64,000 bases of DNA from Alphaproteobacteria bacterium. Lineage in GTDB: Bacteria; Pseudomonadota; Alphaproteobacteria; Caulobacterales; Parvularculaceae. Of this stretch, positions 43,985 to 53,654 are shown one piece after another. Under the pieces are notes generated by a model that was not told where the DNA came from, ran no database searches, and worked only from the letters and a program-made list of their open reading frames with translations. Position 1 is the stretch's first letter. The number at the start of each line of letters is the position of its first letter. Where the stretch lies: the NCBI GenBank assembly GCA_016125425.1, contig WGLT01000012.1, positions 1-64,000 of the forward strand, given 5' to 3'. The position numbers and the translations under genes are program-made.

Positions 43985-45685
43985 ATGCGTAAGCTCGTTC
44001 TTGTCTCGGTCTTCGCCCTTGTCGCCGCCTGTTCGGCGGAAAAGCCGGCCCAGCCGGCCTCCGGGGACGGCGCAGACGAAGCCGCGGCGCCGGCGATTTA
44101 TGTCGCCGGCCATGACGCGCTCGTCGCGATGAAACAGAAATTCGCCGATATCGATATGGACCCGGATGTGTCTTTCCTTTCCGAGGAGGACAAGCAGGTC
44201 GTCAATCTTCTCAATCAGGCCGCGTCGATCATGTCCGAGATCTATCTGCGCCAGCGGGACGAAGACAATCCGAAATGGCGCGCGGAGATCGCCGCGAGCA
44301 ATCTGACGGACAAGGATCTTCTTCTGCAGCTTTTCGACCTCAATATGGGTCCGTGGGATTCGCTCGATCATGACAAGCCGTTCTACGGCTCGACGGCGCT
44401 TCCGGCCGGCGCGGGGTTTTATCCGGCCGACATGACGAAAGACGAATTCGAACAGTGGATCGCCGCGCATCCTGAAGACGAGCAGGCGTTCAAGAGCCCT
44501 TACACGGTGATCCGCCGCGACGAAAACGGCGGCCTCAAAGCCATTCCGTATTCTGAATATTACAAGGAATGGCTTGAGCCGGCCGCGGGGCTCCTGCGCC
44601 AGGCCGCGCGGATAACGTCGAACGCCTCGCTGAAGAAATTCCTTATGCTGCGGGCCGACGCCTTTCTGTCGGACGACTATTATCAATCCGAACTCGCGTG
44701 GATGGATCTCAAGGGCCCGATCGAGGTCGCGATCGGCCCCTATGAGGTCTATACGGACAAGCTTTTCGGCTACAAGACGGCCTTCGAGGCCTTTGTGACG
44801 GTGAAGAATCCGGCCGAGAGCGCGGCTGTCGCGAAATACAAGAACTACCTCCATGACATGGAGGCGAACCTTCCCGTCGACGACAAATACAAGAATTTCA
44901 ATCGCGGTTCAGACTCGCCGATCGCCGTCGCAAACCAGGTGCATGGCGGCGGCGACAACGCCAAGGCGGTGCAGACCGTTGCGTTCAATCTGCCCAACGA
45001 CGAGCGCGTGCGCGAGGCGAAGGGCGCCAAGAAAGTGCTGCTCAACAATGTTCTCGACGCCAAGTTCCAGACGATATTGCAGCCCATGGCCGAGCATGTG
45101 CTCGTTCCCGATCAGGCTTCGCTGCTTGTGAAGAAATATATGGGACTCGAAACCCTGTTCCACGAACTCTCCCATTCGATGGGGCCGGGAACGATCACGG
45201 TCGACGGCCGGGAGACGACGGTCGGCGCGCAGTTGAAAGAGCTTTATTCGGCGATTGAAGAAGGCAAGGCCGACGTGATGGGCGCTTGGAACATTCTCTA
45301 TATGATGCAGCGCGGAGACTTGCCCGCGGCGGAGAAGAACAATTTCCTCGCGACTTATTTCGTCGGCGTCTTCCGCGCCATGCGCTTCGGCACGAACGAA
45401 GCCCATGGCCGCGGCGCCGCTTTTCAATATCACTATATGGTCCGCAATGGCGGCGCGGTCTGGGACGCCGACGCGCAGCGCTACCGGATCGATTTCGCCA
45501 AGCTTGAGCGGGCGATCAAGGATTTGACGCATGACGTCGTCGTCATCGAAGGAAACGGCGACTATGCGGCGGCGAAAACCTTCCTCGATCAGAACGCCGT
45601 CACCGATGACAACGCGAAAGCCGTCATCGCGTCCATGGCGGATATCCCGGTCGACATCGACCCGCATTACAAAGAGAAGATCTGA
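43985..45685 (+). CDS. Lipoprotein peptidase of family M49 (DPP III-like)
   Basis: A 566-residue metallopeptidase related to dipeptidyl-peptidase III. The signal MRKLVLVSVFALVAAC ends in a lipobox (VAAC), so it is probably a periplasmic lipoprotein. The zinc site is ETLFHELSHSMGPG (His393, Glu394, His397), a five-residue HEXXH in place of the HEXXGH of classic DPP III, and a second ligand is the Glu of EEGKADVMGAWN (Glu425/426). By family it would cleave dipeptides from oligopeptides, or have lost or altered that activity. The mature N-terminus carries a low-complexity Ala/Gly/Asp spacer. Confidence 0.85.
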   Translation: MRKLVLVSVFALVAACSAEKPAQPASGDGADEAAAPAIYVAGHDALVAMKQKFADIDMDPDVSFLSEEDKQVVNLLNQAASIMSEIYLRQRDEDNPKWRAEIAASNLTDKDLLLQLFDLNMGPWDSLDHDKPFYGSTALPAGAGFYPADMTKDEFEQWIAAHPEDEQAFKSPYTVIRRDENGGLKAIPYSEYYKEWLEPAAGLLRQAARITSNASLKKFLMLRADAFLSDDYYQSELAWMDLKGPIEVAIGPYEVYTDKLFGYKTAFEAFVTVKNPAESAAVAKYKNYLHDMEANLPVDDKYKNFNRGSDSPIAVANQVHGGGDNAKAVQTVAFNLPNDERVREAKGAKKVLLNNVLDAKFQTILQPMAEHVLVPDQASLLVKKYMGLETLFHELSHSMGPGTITVDGRETTVGAQLKELYSAIEEGKADVMGAWNILYMMQRGDLPAAEKNNFLATYFVGVFRAMRFGTNEAHGRGAAFQYHYMVRNGGAVWDADAQRYRIDFAKLERAIKDLTHDVVVIEGNGDYAAAKTFLDQNAVTDDNAKAVIASMADIPVDIDPHYKEKI

Positions 45686-45698
45686 GACAAAGTCCAAA

Positions 45699-45721
45699 GG
45701 CGCGCGCGGTTGGCGCGCGCC
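45699..45721. terminator. Hairpin between convergent genes
   Basis: A nine-base perfect stem (GGCGCGCGC/GCGCGCGCC) with a five-base loop sits between the M49 stop and the HMG-CoA lyase stop. No T tract follows on either strand. Confidence 0.45.
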
Positions 45722-45786
45722 GGCTTCGGGCGCCTCCGTCTGCGCCCCCCGCGCATGAGTGTCGAAATCGGCGCGCGCCTGCCGCT

Positions 45787-46683
45787 TCAGGCAGTCGCCG
45801 TGCGCGCGCGCGTAACCTTCGAGCCGGGCTTGCGGCCGAGTGCGTTCGATATCCACAGGCTCGTTTCGATCAGGCGATCGAGATCGATTCCCGTCGAAAA
45901 GCCCGACTGCTCCAGCATGTAGACGACGTCTTCGGAGGCGACATTGCCGGAGGCGCCGGCCGCATAGGGGCAGCCGCCCAATCCGGAAACAGAGGAATCG
46001 AAGGTTCTGACGCCTTCTTCGAGGCTCGCATAGATGTTCGCGAGCGCCTGCCCGTATGTGTCGTGATAGTGCCCCGCAAGCGCGGCGACGGGAACTTCGC
46101 CGGCGACAGCGCGGATCAGCGCGCGCGCTTGTCCCGCAGTTCCGACGCCGATCGTGTCGCCGAGCGAAATCTCATAGCAGCCCATGTCGTAGAGAGCCTT
46201 CGCCATTGCGATGACATTCCGTACAGGGATTTTCCCTTCATAAGGGCATCCCAGAACGCAGGAGACATAGCCGCGCACCCTGACGCCGTCGCGCTTCGCC
46301 GCGTCGACGACGGACCGGAAGCGCTCGATGCTCTCGGCGATGCTCGCATTGATGTTCTTTTTCGAAAAGCTTTCCGACGCCGCGCCGAAGATCGCGACGG
46401 TGTCGGCCTCGGCCGCGTGCGCGGCGTCATAGCCTTTGAGATTGGGCGCGAGCACGGGATAGGAGACGCCGGGCGCGCGTTTGAGCCGCGCCATCACCTC
46501 GTCTGTCGAGGCCATTTGCGGCACCCATTTCGGCGATACGAAGGCTCCGGCCTCGACGGTTCGGCATCCGGCGGCGGCGAGCCGCTCGATCAGCTCGACC
46601 TTGGTCGCGACGGAAAGCGTCGCCTTTTCATTTTGCAGCCCGTCGCGCGGGCCGACTTCGACGATCGTGACGCGCTCGCTCAT
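45787..46683 (-). CDS. liuE: Hydroxymethylglutaryl-CoA lyase
   Basis: Cleaves 3-hydroxy-3-methylglutaryl-CoA to acetyl-CoA and acetoacetate, the last step of leucine breakdown. The TIM-barrel starts VEVGPRDGLQNEK (about residues 8-20). The catalytic-loop signature is SGLGGCPYAAGASGNVASED (about residues 240-260) with the conserved cysteine, and metal ligands lie in GHYHDTYG. At 298 residues it is standard. It is the last gene of a tightly packed minus-strand operon and overlaps the upstream monooxygenase-like gene by four bases. Confidence 0.94.
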   Translation of the reverse strand: MSERVTIVEVGPRDGLQNEKATLSVATKVELIERLAAAGCRTVEAGAFVSPKWVPQMASTDEVMARLKRAPGVSYPVLAPNLKGYDAAHAAEADTVAIFGAASESFSKKNINASIAESIERFRSVVDAAKRDGVRVRGYVSCVLGCPYEGKIPVRNVIAMAKALYDMGCYEISLGDTIGVGTAGQARALIRAVAGEVPVAALAGHYHDTYGQALANIYASLEEGVRTFDSSVSGLGGCPYAAGASGNVASEDVVYMLEQSGFSTGIDLDRLIETSLWISNALGRKPGSKVTRARTATA

Positions 46684-47003
46684 TTCTTTCCTTCCGGCGG
46701 CGCCTCAAGTTCGTCGACGCAGACGTCGAGCGCGATTTCGTCGAAATATTCGATGACCGCGTCCTGCATCCGCTTGAACGAGGCGGCGTCCGTCACGCCC
46801 GACTCCCTGAAACACTTCCGGCGCGTCTGCTCATCCGGCCACAGCGCATAGGACCAATATAGGCCGTCTTTTCCCTTATGCAGCCTTGCGCCGTAAGAGC
46901 CGCATTTTTCGTGGATCAGCTTCGTGCCTTCGCGCCAGGCCGCCTCGAACTGGCGTTCTTTTGCGGGCTCGACCCGCCAGCGATAGAGAATGGCGACGGT
47001 CAC
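46680..47003 (-). CDS. Antibiotic-biosynthesis-monooxygenase-like protein
   Basis: A 107-residue protein of the dimeric alpha/beta-barrel ABM type: AILYRWRVEPAKERQFEAAW at the start and a central SYALWPDEQTRR. Members are cofactor-free monooxygenases, heme-degrading proteins or simple binding proteins; a specific activity cannot be inferred. It is wedged into the leucine operon with four-base overlaps on both sides (liuD upstream, liuE downstream), strongly suggesting a function tied to leucine or isovalerate catabolism. Confidence 0.75.
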   Translation of the reverse strand: MTVAILYRWRVEPAKERQFEAAWREGTKLIHEKCGSYGARLHKGKDGLYWSYALWPDEQTRRKCFRESGVTDAASFKRMQDAVIEYFDEIALDVCVDELEAPPEGKK

Positions 47004-49003
47004 GGCGCTTCCTCGAATTCGACCAGCAGGTCGCCGTCCTTCACCTGATCGCCCGCCTTGAAGCGGAAGGCTTTGACCCGCCCGTCATGCGGCGCCTTGA
47101 TCGCGTGCTCCATCTTCATCGCCTCCATGACGAGGAGGACGGCGCCGGCCGGGACCGCATCGCCGGGCGCGGCCTTGAGCAGCGTGACGACGCCGGGCAT
47201 GGGCGCGGTCAGCGTGCCTTCGGCCGAGTGGTGGCCGAGCGCGCCCGACAAGGGGTCGGGATAACGCACGTCCCAGAAATCGGCGCCGATCCAGAATCGG
47301 ACGGCCTCGCCATGCGGCGCGAAGGCGACGTCGAAGCGCCCGCCGTCGATCGACAGGCGCAGATCCCGGCCCGCGCGCGCGCCGGAGAATTCAAACCGGT
47401 TCGTTTCGCCGCCGGCTTCGCCCTCGCGTCTCAACGCGGCGGAGGCTTTGGGTTCGACGATCGCCTCATAGGCGCCGTCCTTCAAGACGAGCCGCGCGAG
47501 CGCGGGCGCGCCGTCGATCTCGATCCAGTAAGCGGCCTTGGCCGGCTTGTTGAGACGGAAGCCCGTCAGCCTGTCCCACGGATCGTCGCCCGCCGGCGCG
47601 GCGTTCAAATGCCGATGAAGCAGCGCTGCGGCGAGGACGCGCCGGTCAAACGGCGCCCGCGCATAAAGCGTTTCCGCATGCTCCTCGATATAACGCGTCG
47701 AGACTTCGCCTTTTGCGAAATCTTCATCCGTGCTCAGAGCGTGAAGAAAGCGCGCATTCGTTTCAAGACCGGCGACGCGCGTCTCGGCGAGCGCGGCGGC
47801 CAGGCGTCCGAGCGCTTCCTCGCGCGTCCCGCCCGCCGTGATGATTTTCGCGATCATTGGATCGTAATAAGGCGTTACGCCCATGCCTTCCTCGACGCCG
47901 GAATCGATACGCGCGCGCGTCGGCAGGCTGAGCCGCGTCAGCACGCCGACGGAGGGCGCAAAGTTCTTCTCCGCGTCTTCTGCGTAAAGCCGCGCCTCGA
48001 AAGCGTGCCCGCGCTCCTTGATCTCGCTCTGTTTGAGCGGCAGTTTCTCGCCCGCCGCGACGCGCAATTGCCATTCGACGAGATCGACGCCGGTGATCGC
48101 CTCCGAAACCGGGTGCTCGACCTGCAAACGCGTATTCATCTCCATGAAATAGACGTTCTCGCCGCCGTCATAGAGAAACTCGACCGTGCCGGCGCCGCGA
48201 TAATTGACGGCGCGGCCCGCCTCGACGCCCGCTTCGAGAAGTTTTTTGCGCGTTTTCGCGGGCAGGCGGGGGGCCGGCGCTTCCTCGATGATCTTCTGAT
48301 GGCGTCTTTGTACGGAGCAGTCGCGCTCGAACAGGTGCACGACTTCGCCTGCGCCGTCGCCGAAGATCTGCACTTCGACATGGCGCGCGCGCGGCAGATA
48401 TTTCTCGATGAGCAGGCGCGAGTCGCCGAAAGCGGACTTGCCCTCGCGCTGCGCGGCCGCGACCGCTTCGGCGAGATCCTTTTCATCGGCGACCATGCGC
48501 ATGCCCTTGCCGCCGCCGCCCGCCGTCGCTTTCAGGAGAACCGGATAGCCGATGCGCCTCGCGTGCTTTTCGAAAGTCTCGAGCGACTGATCCTCGCCCT
48601 GATAGCCGGGCGTCGTCGGCACGCCCGCCTTCTCCATCAGGTCTTTCGCCGCTGATTTCGAGCCCATGGCGCGGATCGTCTCGGCGGTCGGGCCGATGAA
48701 GACGACCCCGGCCGCGTCGAGCGCGTCGGCGAAATCGGCGTTCTCCGAAAGAAAGCCGTAACCGGGATGAACGGCCTCCGCGCCGGTCCTCCGCGCCGCT
48801 TCGATAACGCGCTCGATCCTCAGATAGCTGTCCGCGGGCGCGGCGGCGCCGATATGGACGGCCTCGTCGCAGGCGCTGACATGCGGCGCGTTTTTGTCGG
48901 CGTCCGAATAAACGGCGACGGTTCGAACGCCGAGCGCCCGCGCGGTTCTCGCGACTCGGACGGCGATTTCGCCGCGATTGGCGATGAGGATCTTTTTGAA
49001 CAT
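47000..49003 (-). CDS. liuD: Methylcrotonyl-CoA carboxylase, biotin-containing subunit
   Basis: Alpha subunit of 3-methylcrotonyl-CoA carboxylase, 667 residues. The biotin carboxylase domain (about residues 1-445) has the opening FKKILIANRGEIAVRVART, the ATP-grasp glycine loop ATAGGGGKGMRMV and EMNTRLQVEHPVSEAITG. The BT linker follows, then the biotin carrier domain near the C-terminus with VMEAMKMEHAIKAP, whose lysine is biotinylated. Sequence alone cannot exclude propionyl- or acetyl-CoA specificity, but flanking liuB, liuC and liuE make methylcrotonyl-CoA the likely substrate. Confidence 0.9.
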   Translation of the reverse strand: MFKKILIANRGEIAVRVARTARALGVRTVAVYSDADKNAPHVSACDEAVHIGAAAPADSYLRIERVIEAARRTGAEAVHPGYGFLSENADFADALDAAGVVFIGPTAETIRAMGSKSAAKDLMEKAGVPTTPGYQGEDQSLETFEKHARRIGYPVLLKATAGGGGKGMRMVADEKDLAEAVAAAQREGKSAFGDSRLLIEKYLPRARHVEVQIFGDGAGEVVHLFERDCSVQRRHQKIIEEAPAPRLPAKTRKKLLEAGVEAGRAVNYRGAGTVEFLYDGGENVYFMEMNTRLQVEHPVSEAITGVDLVEWQLRVAAGEKLPLKQSEIKERGHAFEARLYAEDAEKNFAPSVGVLTRLSLPTRARIDSGVEEGMGVTPYYDPMIAKIITAGGTREEALGRLAAALAETRVAGLETNARFLHALSTDEDFAKGEVSTRYIEEHAETLYARAPFDRRVLAAALLHRHLNAAPAGDDPWDRLTGFRLNKPAKAAYWIEIDGAPALARLVLKDGAYEAIVEPKASAALRREGEAGGETNRFEFSGARAGRDLRLSIDGGRFDVAFAPHGEAVRFWIGADFWDVRYPDPLSGALGHHSAEGTLTAPMPGVVTLLKAAPGDAVPAGAVLLVMEAMKMEHAIKAPHDGRVKAFRFKAGDQVKDGDLLVEFEEAP

Positions 49004-49033
49004 TCGTCGCTCTCGATCAGCAGTTCGCCGGGG

Positions 49034-49531
49034 CTACAAAGCCAGGTCTTCGCCATCCGTCAATCCGAGCCGGCCGCGCGCGGACTTTCGCTTGCCGCGC
49101 GCCGGCGCGCAATCGCCCGCCAGGGCGAGGCCGTAACGCGGCATATTGTTATAGAAGGCTTCGTAGCTGCCGGCCGGCACGAGAAAGGTTTCATGCCAGA
49201 TGCCGACGTCGCCATTTGAGCTGATCGCCCGATTGAAGTCTTTCCACGCCGACAGATGCGGACCGTTCGATTGCGTCGCGAAGGCGTGAAGATGATCGAA
49301 ACTCCGCCAATACTGGACAAGCATGACATTGCGCAGGCCGAAATGCTGGCGCGCGTGCAAGAGTCCCGCCTCCGGATGGCTTTCAAGCTCGACGATCATT
49401 TTGCGCATGGCGTCGGCGACGGGCGCCCATTTCCAGACTTTCCAGTATTTGTTGATGCGCATGCCGATGAGAAAGACGGCGAAATCGCCCTCGATGACGG
49501 CGGTCATGCGCTCCTTGACGATCCCGGCCAT
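49034..49531 (-). CDS. DUF4188 domain-containing protein
   Basis: A 165-residue protein matching DUF4188: FAVFLIGMRINKYWKVWKWAPV near the start, then QYWRSFDHLHAFATQSNGPH and a central DVGIWHETFLVPAGSYEAFYNNMPRYG. The fold is predicted to be a dimeric alpha/beta barrel, like the ABM protein two genes on, and heme or small-ligand binding has been suggested for such folds. The start at 49531 gives the family-like N-terminus. A basic C-terminal tail (RGKRKSARGRLG) is extra. It lies within the leucine operon between liuC and liuD. Confidence 0.75.
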   Translation of the reverse strand: MAGIVKERMTAVIEGDFAVFLIGMRINKYWKVWKWAPVADAMRKMIVELESHPEAGLLHARQHFGLRNVMLVQYWRSFDHLHAFATQSNGPHLSAWKDFNRAISSNGDVGIWHETFLVPAGSYEAFYNNMPRYGLALAGDCAPARGKRKSARGRLGLTDGEDLAL

Positions 49532-49541
49532 AGGCTTGCCC

Positions 49542-50333
49542 TTACGATTTGATCCAGTTCGGTTTGCGCTTCTCAAGGAAGGCGGTCATGCCTTCTCGGC
49601 CTTCGGGGCTTGCCCGAAGGCGCGCAATGCGGCTCGCGAGATCGTCGAATAATTCATCCGTATAGGGATGGCGCGCGACGTCGCGGATCAAGGCTTTCGC
49701 TTCGCCCTCCGCGCGCGGGCCTGAGGAGAGGATCTGCTTCAACACGCCGTCGAGCGTCGCGTCGAGCTGCGCCGGCATCGCGACCATGTGGACAAGGCCG
49801 ATGCGCCGCGCGGTTTCGGCGTCGAAGCGCTCGCCGGTGAGGAAAAAGCGGCGCGCCTGTCGCTCGCCGATCGCCGCGACGACGAAAGGCGAGATCACCG
49901 CCGGGATAAGGCCGAGTTTGACTTCGGAGAGCGCGAAGAAAGCCTCCTCCGAGGCGATAACGATATCGGCGGCCGCGACGAGGCCGACCCCGCCGCCCAT
50001 CGCCGCGCCATTGACGAGCGCGATGACGGGCTTCGGCGCGTCGTTGATCGCGCGCAGCATGCCGGCGAGGCGCCGGCCTTCGCGCAGATTGTCGGCGTCC
50101 GACATCTCGCCCGCCGCGCGCATCATGTTGAGGTCGCCGCCGGCGGAGAAGGCGCCGCCCGCGCCGGTCAGCACGATCGCGCGCACCGCCTTGTCGGCGG
50201 CGAGGCTCGCGGTCTTTTCGGCGAGCGCGTCGATCAGCGCCGTATTGAAGGCGTTCTTGACCTCAGGACGGTTCATGACAAGGCGCGCGACGCCGCGCGC
50301 GTCTATGTCGACCGTCAGCACCTCTTCCGCCAT
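49542..50333 (-). CDS. liuC: Methylglutaconyl-CoA hydratase (enoyl-CoA hydratase family)
   Basis: Crotonase-fold enzyme, 263 residues, predicted to hydrate 3-methylglutaconyl-CoA to HMG-CoA in leucine breakdown. The oxyanion-hole motif AGGDLNMM follows VLTGAGGAFS, and the second loop is VNGAAMGGGVGLVAAADIVIAS with a catalytic region ALSEVKLGLIPAVISPFV. Start 50333 was chosen because GGGAGG lies just upstream. Family alone allows other enoyl-CoA hydratase activities; its position between liuB and liuD decides the call. Confidence 0.88.
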   Translation of the reverse strand: MAEEVLTVDIDARGVARLVMNRPEVKNAFNTALIDALAEKTASLAADKAVRAIVLTGAGGAFSAGGDLNMMRAAGEMSDADNLREGRRLAGMLRAINDAPKPVIALVNGAAMGGGVGLVAAADIVIASEEAFFALSEVKLGLIPAVISPFVVAAIGERQARRFFLTGERFDAETARRIGLVHMVAMPAQLDATLDGVLKQILSSGPRAEGEAKALIRDVARHPYTDELFDDLASRIARLRASPEGREGMTAFLEKRKPNWIKS

Positions 50334-50401
50334 CGGGGCGTCCTCCCTTTGCGCCTCCTTATAGAGGCCGCGCGGGATTCGCCAAAGCGCGAAGGGCGGC
50401 G

Positions 50402-52006
50402 CTACATCCTGAAAACGCCGAACTTCGTCGGCTCTACGGCTGCGTTGAGCGCGGCCGAAATGCAAAGCCCCAAGACATCGCGGGTCTGCGCCGGGTCGAT
50501 GATCCCGTCGTCCCAGCCGCGCGCGGAGGAGTAATAGGGCGAGCCCTGCCGGTCATAGTCGGCGCGGATCTTCGCCTTGAAGTCTTCTTCCTCTTTTGCG
50601 GGCCAGTCCTCGCCCTTTTTGAGCCCGTCGCGGCGGACGGTCGCGAGCACGCTCGCCGCCTGCTCGCCGCCCATGACGGAGATGCGCGCATTCGGCCACA
50701 TGAACAGAAAACGCGGGGAATAGGCGCGCCCGCACATGCCGTAATTGCCCGCGCCGTAAGACCCGCCGACGACCACGGTGAATTTCGGCACGCGCGCCGT
50801 CGCGACCGCGGCGACGAGCTTGGCGCCGTCCTTGGCGATGCCGCCTGATTCCGCCGCGCGGCCGACCATGAAGCCGGTGATGTTCTGCAGAAAGACGAGC
50901 GGCACGCCGCGCTGGCAGCAAAGCTCGATGAAATGCGCGCCTTTAAGCGCGCTTTCCGAAAACAAAATGCCGTTATTGGCGAGCACGCCCACGGGGAAGC
51001 CGTGCAAGCGCGCAAACCCCGTGACCAGAGTCGAGCCGTAAAGCGGCTTGAACTCGTCGAAATCGGACGCATCGACCATGCGCGCGATCAGCTCGCGCGC
51101 GTCATAGGGCTTGCGCGCGTCCGCCTCGACCACGCCGTATATCTCCTCGGCGGGATAGACCGGCGCTTCGGCGGGCGCCGTCGCAAGATTTCCAAGTTTT
51201 CTCCAGTTGAGGCGCGAGACAATGGCGCGCGCGATCCCAAGCGCGTGATCATCGTCCTCGGCGAGATGGTCGGCGACTCCGCTCTCGCGCGCATGCACGT
51301 CGCCGCCGCCGAGCTCCTCGGCGGAGACGACCTCGCCGGTCGCGGCTTTGACGAGCGGCGGGCCGCCCAGGAAAATCGTTCCCTGTTTGCGCACGATGAC
51401 CGCTTCATCCGACATCGCCGGCACATAGGCGCCGCCCGCCGTGCAGCTTCCATGCACGACGGCGATCTGCGGAATGCCGGCGGCGGAGAGATTGGCCTGA
51501 TTGTAAAAGATACGGCCGAAATCGTCCTTATCCGGAAAAACCTCGTCCTGCATCGGAAGGAACGCGCCTCCCGATTCGACGAGATAGACGCAGGGCAGCC
51601 GGTTTTCGCCCGCAATCTCCTGCGCGCGCAAATGCTTCTTGACGGTCATCGGATGATAGGCGCCGCCTTTGACCGTCGGATCATTGGCGACGATCATGCA
51701 CTCGACATTATTGATGCGACCGATTCCGGTGATGATGCCGGCGGCGTTGACGTCGCCCGAATACATCTCCCATGCGGCGAAGGCCCCGAGCTCGAGAAAA
51801 GGCGAGCCGGAATCGACCAGCCTTTCGATGCGTTCGCGGGCCAGCAATTTTCCGCGCGCCTTGTGGCGCTCGGCGTAGCGCGCGCCCCCGCCCTCGGCGA
51901 TTTTCGCCGTGTTCGCTCTCAGCTCCTCGACGAGCTTTCCCATCGCCGCCGCATTGGCGGCGAACCCTTCAGAGCGCGTATCGATCTTCGTCTGGATGCG
52001 GGCCAT
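50402..52006 (-). CDS. liuB: Methylcrotonyl-CoA carboxylase, carboxyltransferase subunit
   Basis: Beta subunit of 3-methylcrotonyl-CoA carboxylase, 534 residues, with the two crotonase-like carboxyltransferase halves. Landmarks are the N-terminal [17 protein letters not shown], a [16 protein letters not shown] stretch, [20 protein letters not shown] and, in the second half, [19 protein letters not shown] and [17 protein letters not shown]. It is the first gene of the leucine set. Isovaleryl-CoA dehydrogenase (liuA) is absent from the visible sequence upstream. Confidence 0.93.
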   Translation of the reverse strand: MARIQTKIDTRSEGFAANAAAMGKLVEELRANTAKIAEGGGARYAERHKARGKLLARERIERLVDSGSPFLELGAFAAWEMYSGDVNAAGIITGIGRINNVECMIVANDPTVKGGAYHPMTVKKHLRAQEIAGENRLPCVYLVESGGAFLPMQDEVFPDKDDFGRIFYNQANLSAAGIPQIAVVHGSCTAGGAYVPAMSDEAVIVRKQGTIFLGGPPLVKAATGEVVSAEELGGGDVHARESGVADHLAEDDDHALGIARAIVSRLNWRKLGNLATAPAEAPVYPAEEIYGVVEADARKPYDARELIARMVDASDFDEFKPLYGSTLVTGFARLHGFPVGVLANNGILFSESALKGAHFIELCCQRGVPLVFLQNITGFMVGRAAESGGIAKDGAKLVAAVATARVPKFTVVVGGSYGAGNYGMCGRAYSPRFLFMWPNARISVMGGEQAASVLATVRRDGLKKGEDWPAKEEEDFKAKIRADYDRQGSPYYSSARGWDDGIIDPAQTRDVLGLCISAALNAAVEPTKFGVFRM

Positions 52007-52076
52007 GGTCCCTCGCGGTTTTGACGGTGGTTTATCGAAGGTTCGCGGGGAAGGGAACTGCGGCCTGCGCCGGGGT

Positions 52077-52499
52077 TCAGACGGCGATTTTCTCGAGCGC
52101 TTCGCGAAAGGCCGCCGGCAGCGTCACCGGCCGCCGGGTCGCGCGGTCGACATAGACATGGACGAAATGGCCCTCCGCGGCGGGCGCCTCTTCGCCTTGC
52201 CTGAAAATCGCGATCTCGTAGCGCACGGAGGAATTGCCGATTTTGGCGACGCGAAGGGCGCCTTCGAGCTTTTCGGGGAAGGCGAGCGGCGCGAAATACC
52301 GGCAGCCCGTTTCGACGACGAGGCCGATGACGTCGCCGTTATGAATGTCGAGCGCGCCGGCGGCGATCAGATACTCGTTCACGATGGTGTCGAAATAGCC
52401 GTAATAGGCGACATTGTTGACATGACCGTAAATGTCATTGTCCGCCCAGCGCGTCTGCACGGGAAGAAAACGCTTATAGGCGGCGCGGGCGGACGCCAT
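52077..52499 (-). CDS. Hotdog-fold acyl-CoA thioesterase
   Basis: A 140-residue 4HBT-type thioesterase. The catalytic aspartate is in [14 protein letters not shown] (about residues 16-29) and the hotdog helix continues [15 protein letters not shown]. It hydrolyses an acyl-CoA thioester, possibly to release or recycle CoA when intermediates accumulate. It lies between the Fe-ADH and liuB on the same strand and may belong to the leucine operon. Confidence 0.85.
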   Translation of the reverse strand: MASARAAYKRFLPVQTRWADNDIYGHVNNVAYYGYFDTIVNEYLIAAGALDIHNGDVIGLVVETGCRYFAPLAFPEKLEGALRVAKIGNSSVRYEIAIFRQGEEAPAAEGHFVHVYVDRATRRPVTLPAAFREALEKIAV

Positions 52500-52501
52500 C
52501 G

Positions 52502-53647
52502 CTACAGCGCCTCCGCATACATCTTCAGCGCGTCGTCATAGGCGACCTCGCGCGGATTGTTTTGCAGAAGACGCGTCACTTTCATCGCATCCTCGGCAAG
52601 GCGCGGCAGATCGTTATGCGAGACATGCACGTCGCGGAGGCGTTGTTTGACGCCGGTCGCCTTGCAGAGATTTGCGATCTTGGCGATAAAGGCCTCCGCG
52701 CGGGCGTCATAACCGCCCGTCGCTTCGGCGCCGATGACGTCGCCGAGCTCGGCGTAAAGCGGCGCCGCGACCTCGGCGTTGAAGCGCAGGACGGGCGTCA
52801 GCATCAGCGAATTCGACAGCCCATGCGGCACATGAAAGACCCCGCCCAGCGGATAGGCGAGGGCGTGCACGGCGGCGACCGGGGCGTTCGCGAAAGCCTG
52901 GCCCGCGAGCATCGCGCCGAGCAGCATCGCCTCGCGCGCCTGAAGATTTTGCGGGTCTTCGCAGGCGGATACGATATTCGCCGCAAGCAATTTCAGGGCT
53001 TCGCGGGCGAGCGCGTCCGAGACGGGGTTCTTTTTGATCTTCGAGGTATAGGCTTCGATGGCGTGGACCATGGCGTCGATGCCGGTCGCCGCCGTCGCCT
53101 CGCGCGGCAGGCCGAGCGTCAACGTCGCGTCGAGGACGGCGACATCGGCGAATAGCTGCTCGGCGACGACGCCCATTTTCTGGTCGTCCTCGGTCGTAAT
53201 GACGGCGATGTCGGTCACTTCCGAGCCCGTGCCGGCGGTCGTCGGGGCGAGGATGAGCGGCGCGCGCGCGTCTTTGACATTGCCGACGCCGTAGATTTCT
53301 TCGAGCGATTGCGAGGAATTCATCAGCACCGCAACGATCTTCGCCGTGTCCATCGAGGACCCGCCGCCGATCGCGATGACGCCGTCGGCTTTCGACTCGC
53401 GCGCGGCCTCGACGGCTTTTCTGACGACCGGCGCCGGCGGGTCGGCTTCGCACTCGCTGTAAACGCTGGGGGAAAGCCCGGCGGCTTTCAGGCTCTCAAT
53501 CGCCGGCGCGACAAGGCCCGCCTCCAGAAGAAACGTGTCGGTAAGCAGAATGGGCCTGCGCATCCGGTCCTTGGCGATCTCGCCGAGACGCGCCGCCGCG
53601 CCGGATTCGAAAATAATCGTGGGGACGGTTTTGAACTGAAAACCCAT
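52502..53647 (-). CDS. Iron-containing alcohol dehydrogenase
   Basis: A 381-residue group III alcohol dehydrogenase. The NAD-binding region has [18 protein letters not shown] (about residues 93-110) and [18 protein letters not shown]. Metal ligands lie in [16 protein letters not shown] and [20 protein letters not shown], where the histidines bind iron or another divalent metal. Short-chain primary alcohols, aldehydes or hydroxy acids are plausible substrates. The longer frame is replaced by ATG 53647, where conserved sequence ([16 protein letters not shown]) begins. It abuts the thioesterase by two bases and follows upp by seven. Confidence 0.88.
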   Translation of the reverse strand: MGFQFKTVPTIIFESGAAARLGEIAKDRMRRPILLTDTFLLEAGLVAPAIESLKAAGLSPSVYSECEADPPAPVVRKAVEAARESKADGVIAIGGGSSMDTAKIVAVLMNSSQSLEEIYGVGNVKDARAPLILAPTTAGTGSEVTDIAVITTEDDQKMGVVAEQLFADVAVLDATLTLGLPREATAATGIDAMVHAIEAYTSKIKKNPVSDALAREALKLLAANIVSACEDPQNLQAREAMLLGAMLAGQAFANAPVAAVHALAYPLGGVFHVPHGLSNSLMLTPVLRFNAEVAAPLYAELGDVIGAEATGGYDARAEAFIAKIANLCKATGVKQRLRDVHVSHNDLPRLAEDAMKVTRLLQNNPREVAYDDALKMYAEAL

Positions 53648-53654
53648 GCGCGTC

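Noticed and set aside
46886-48655. 589-codon plus-strand frame opposite the biotin carboxylase gene
   Set aside because: Antisense shadow of liuD; no motif and no ribosome-binding site.
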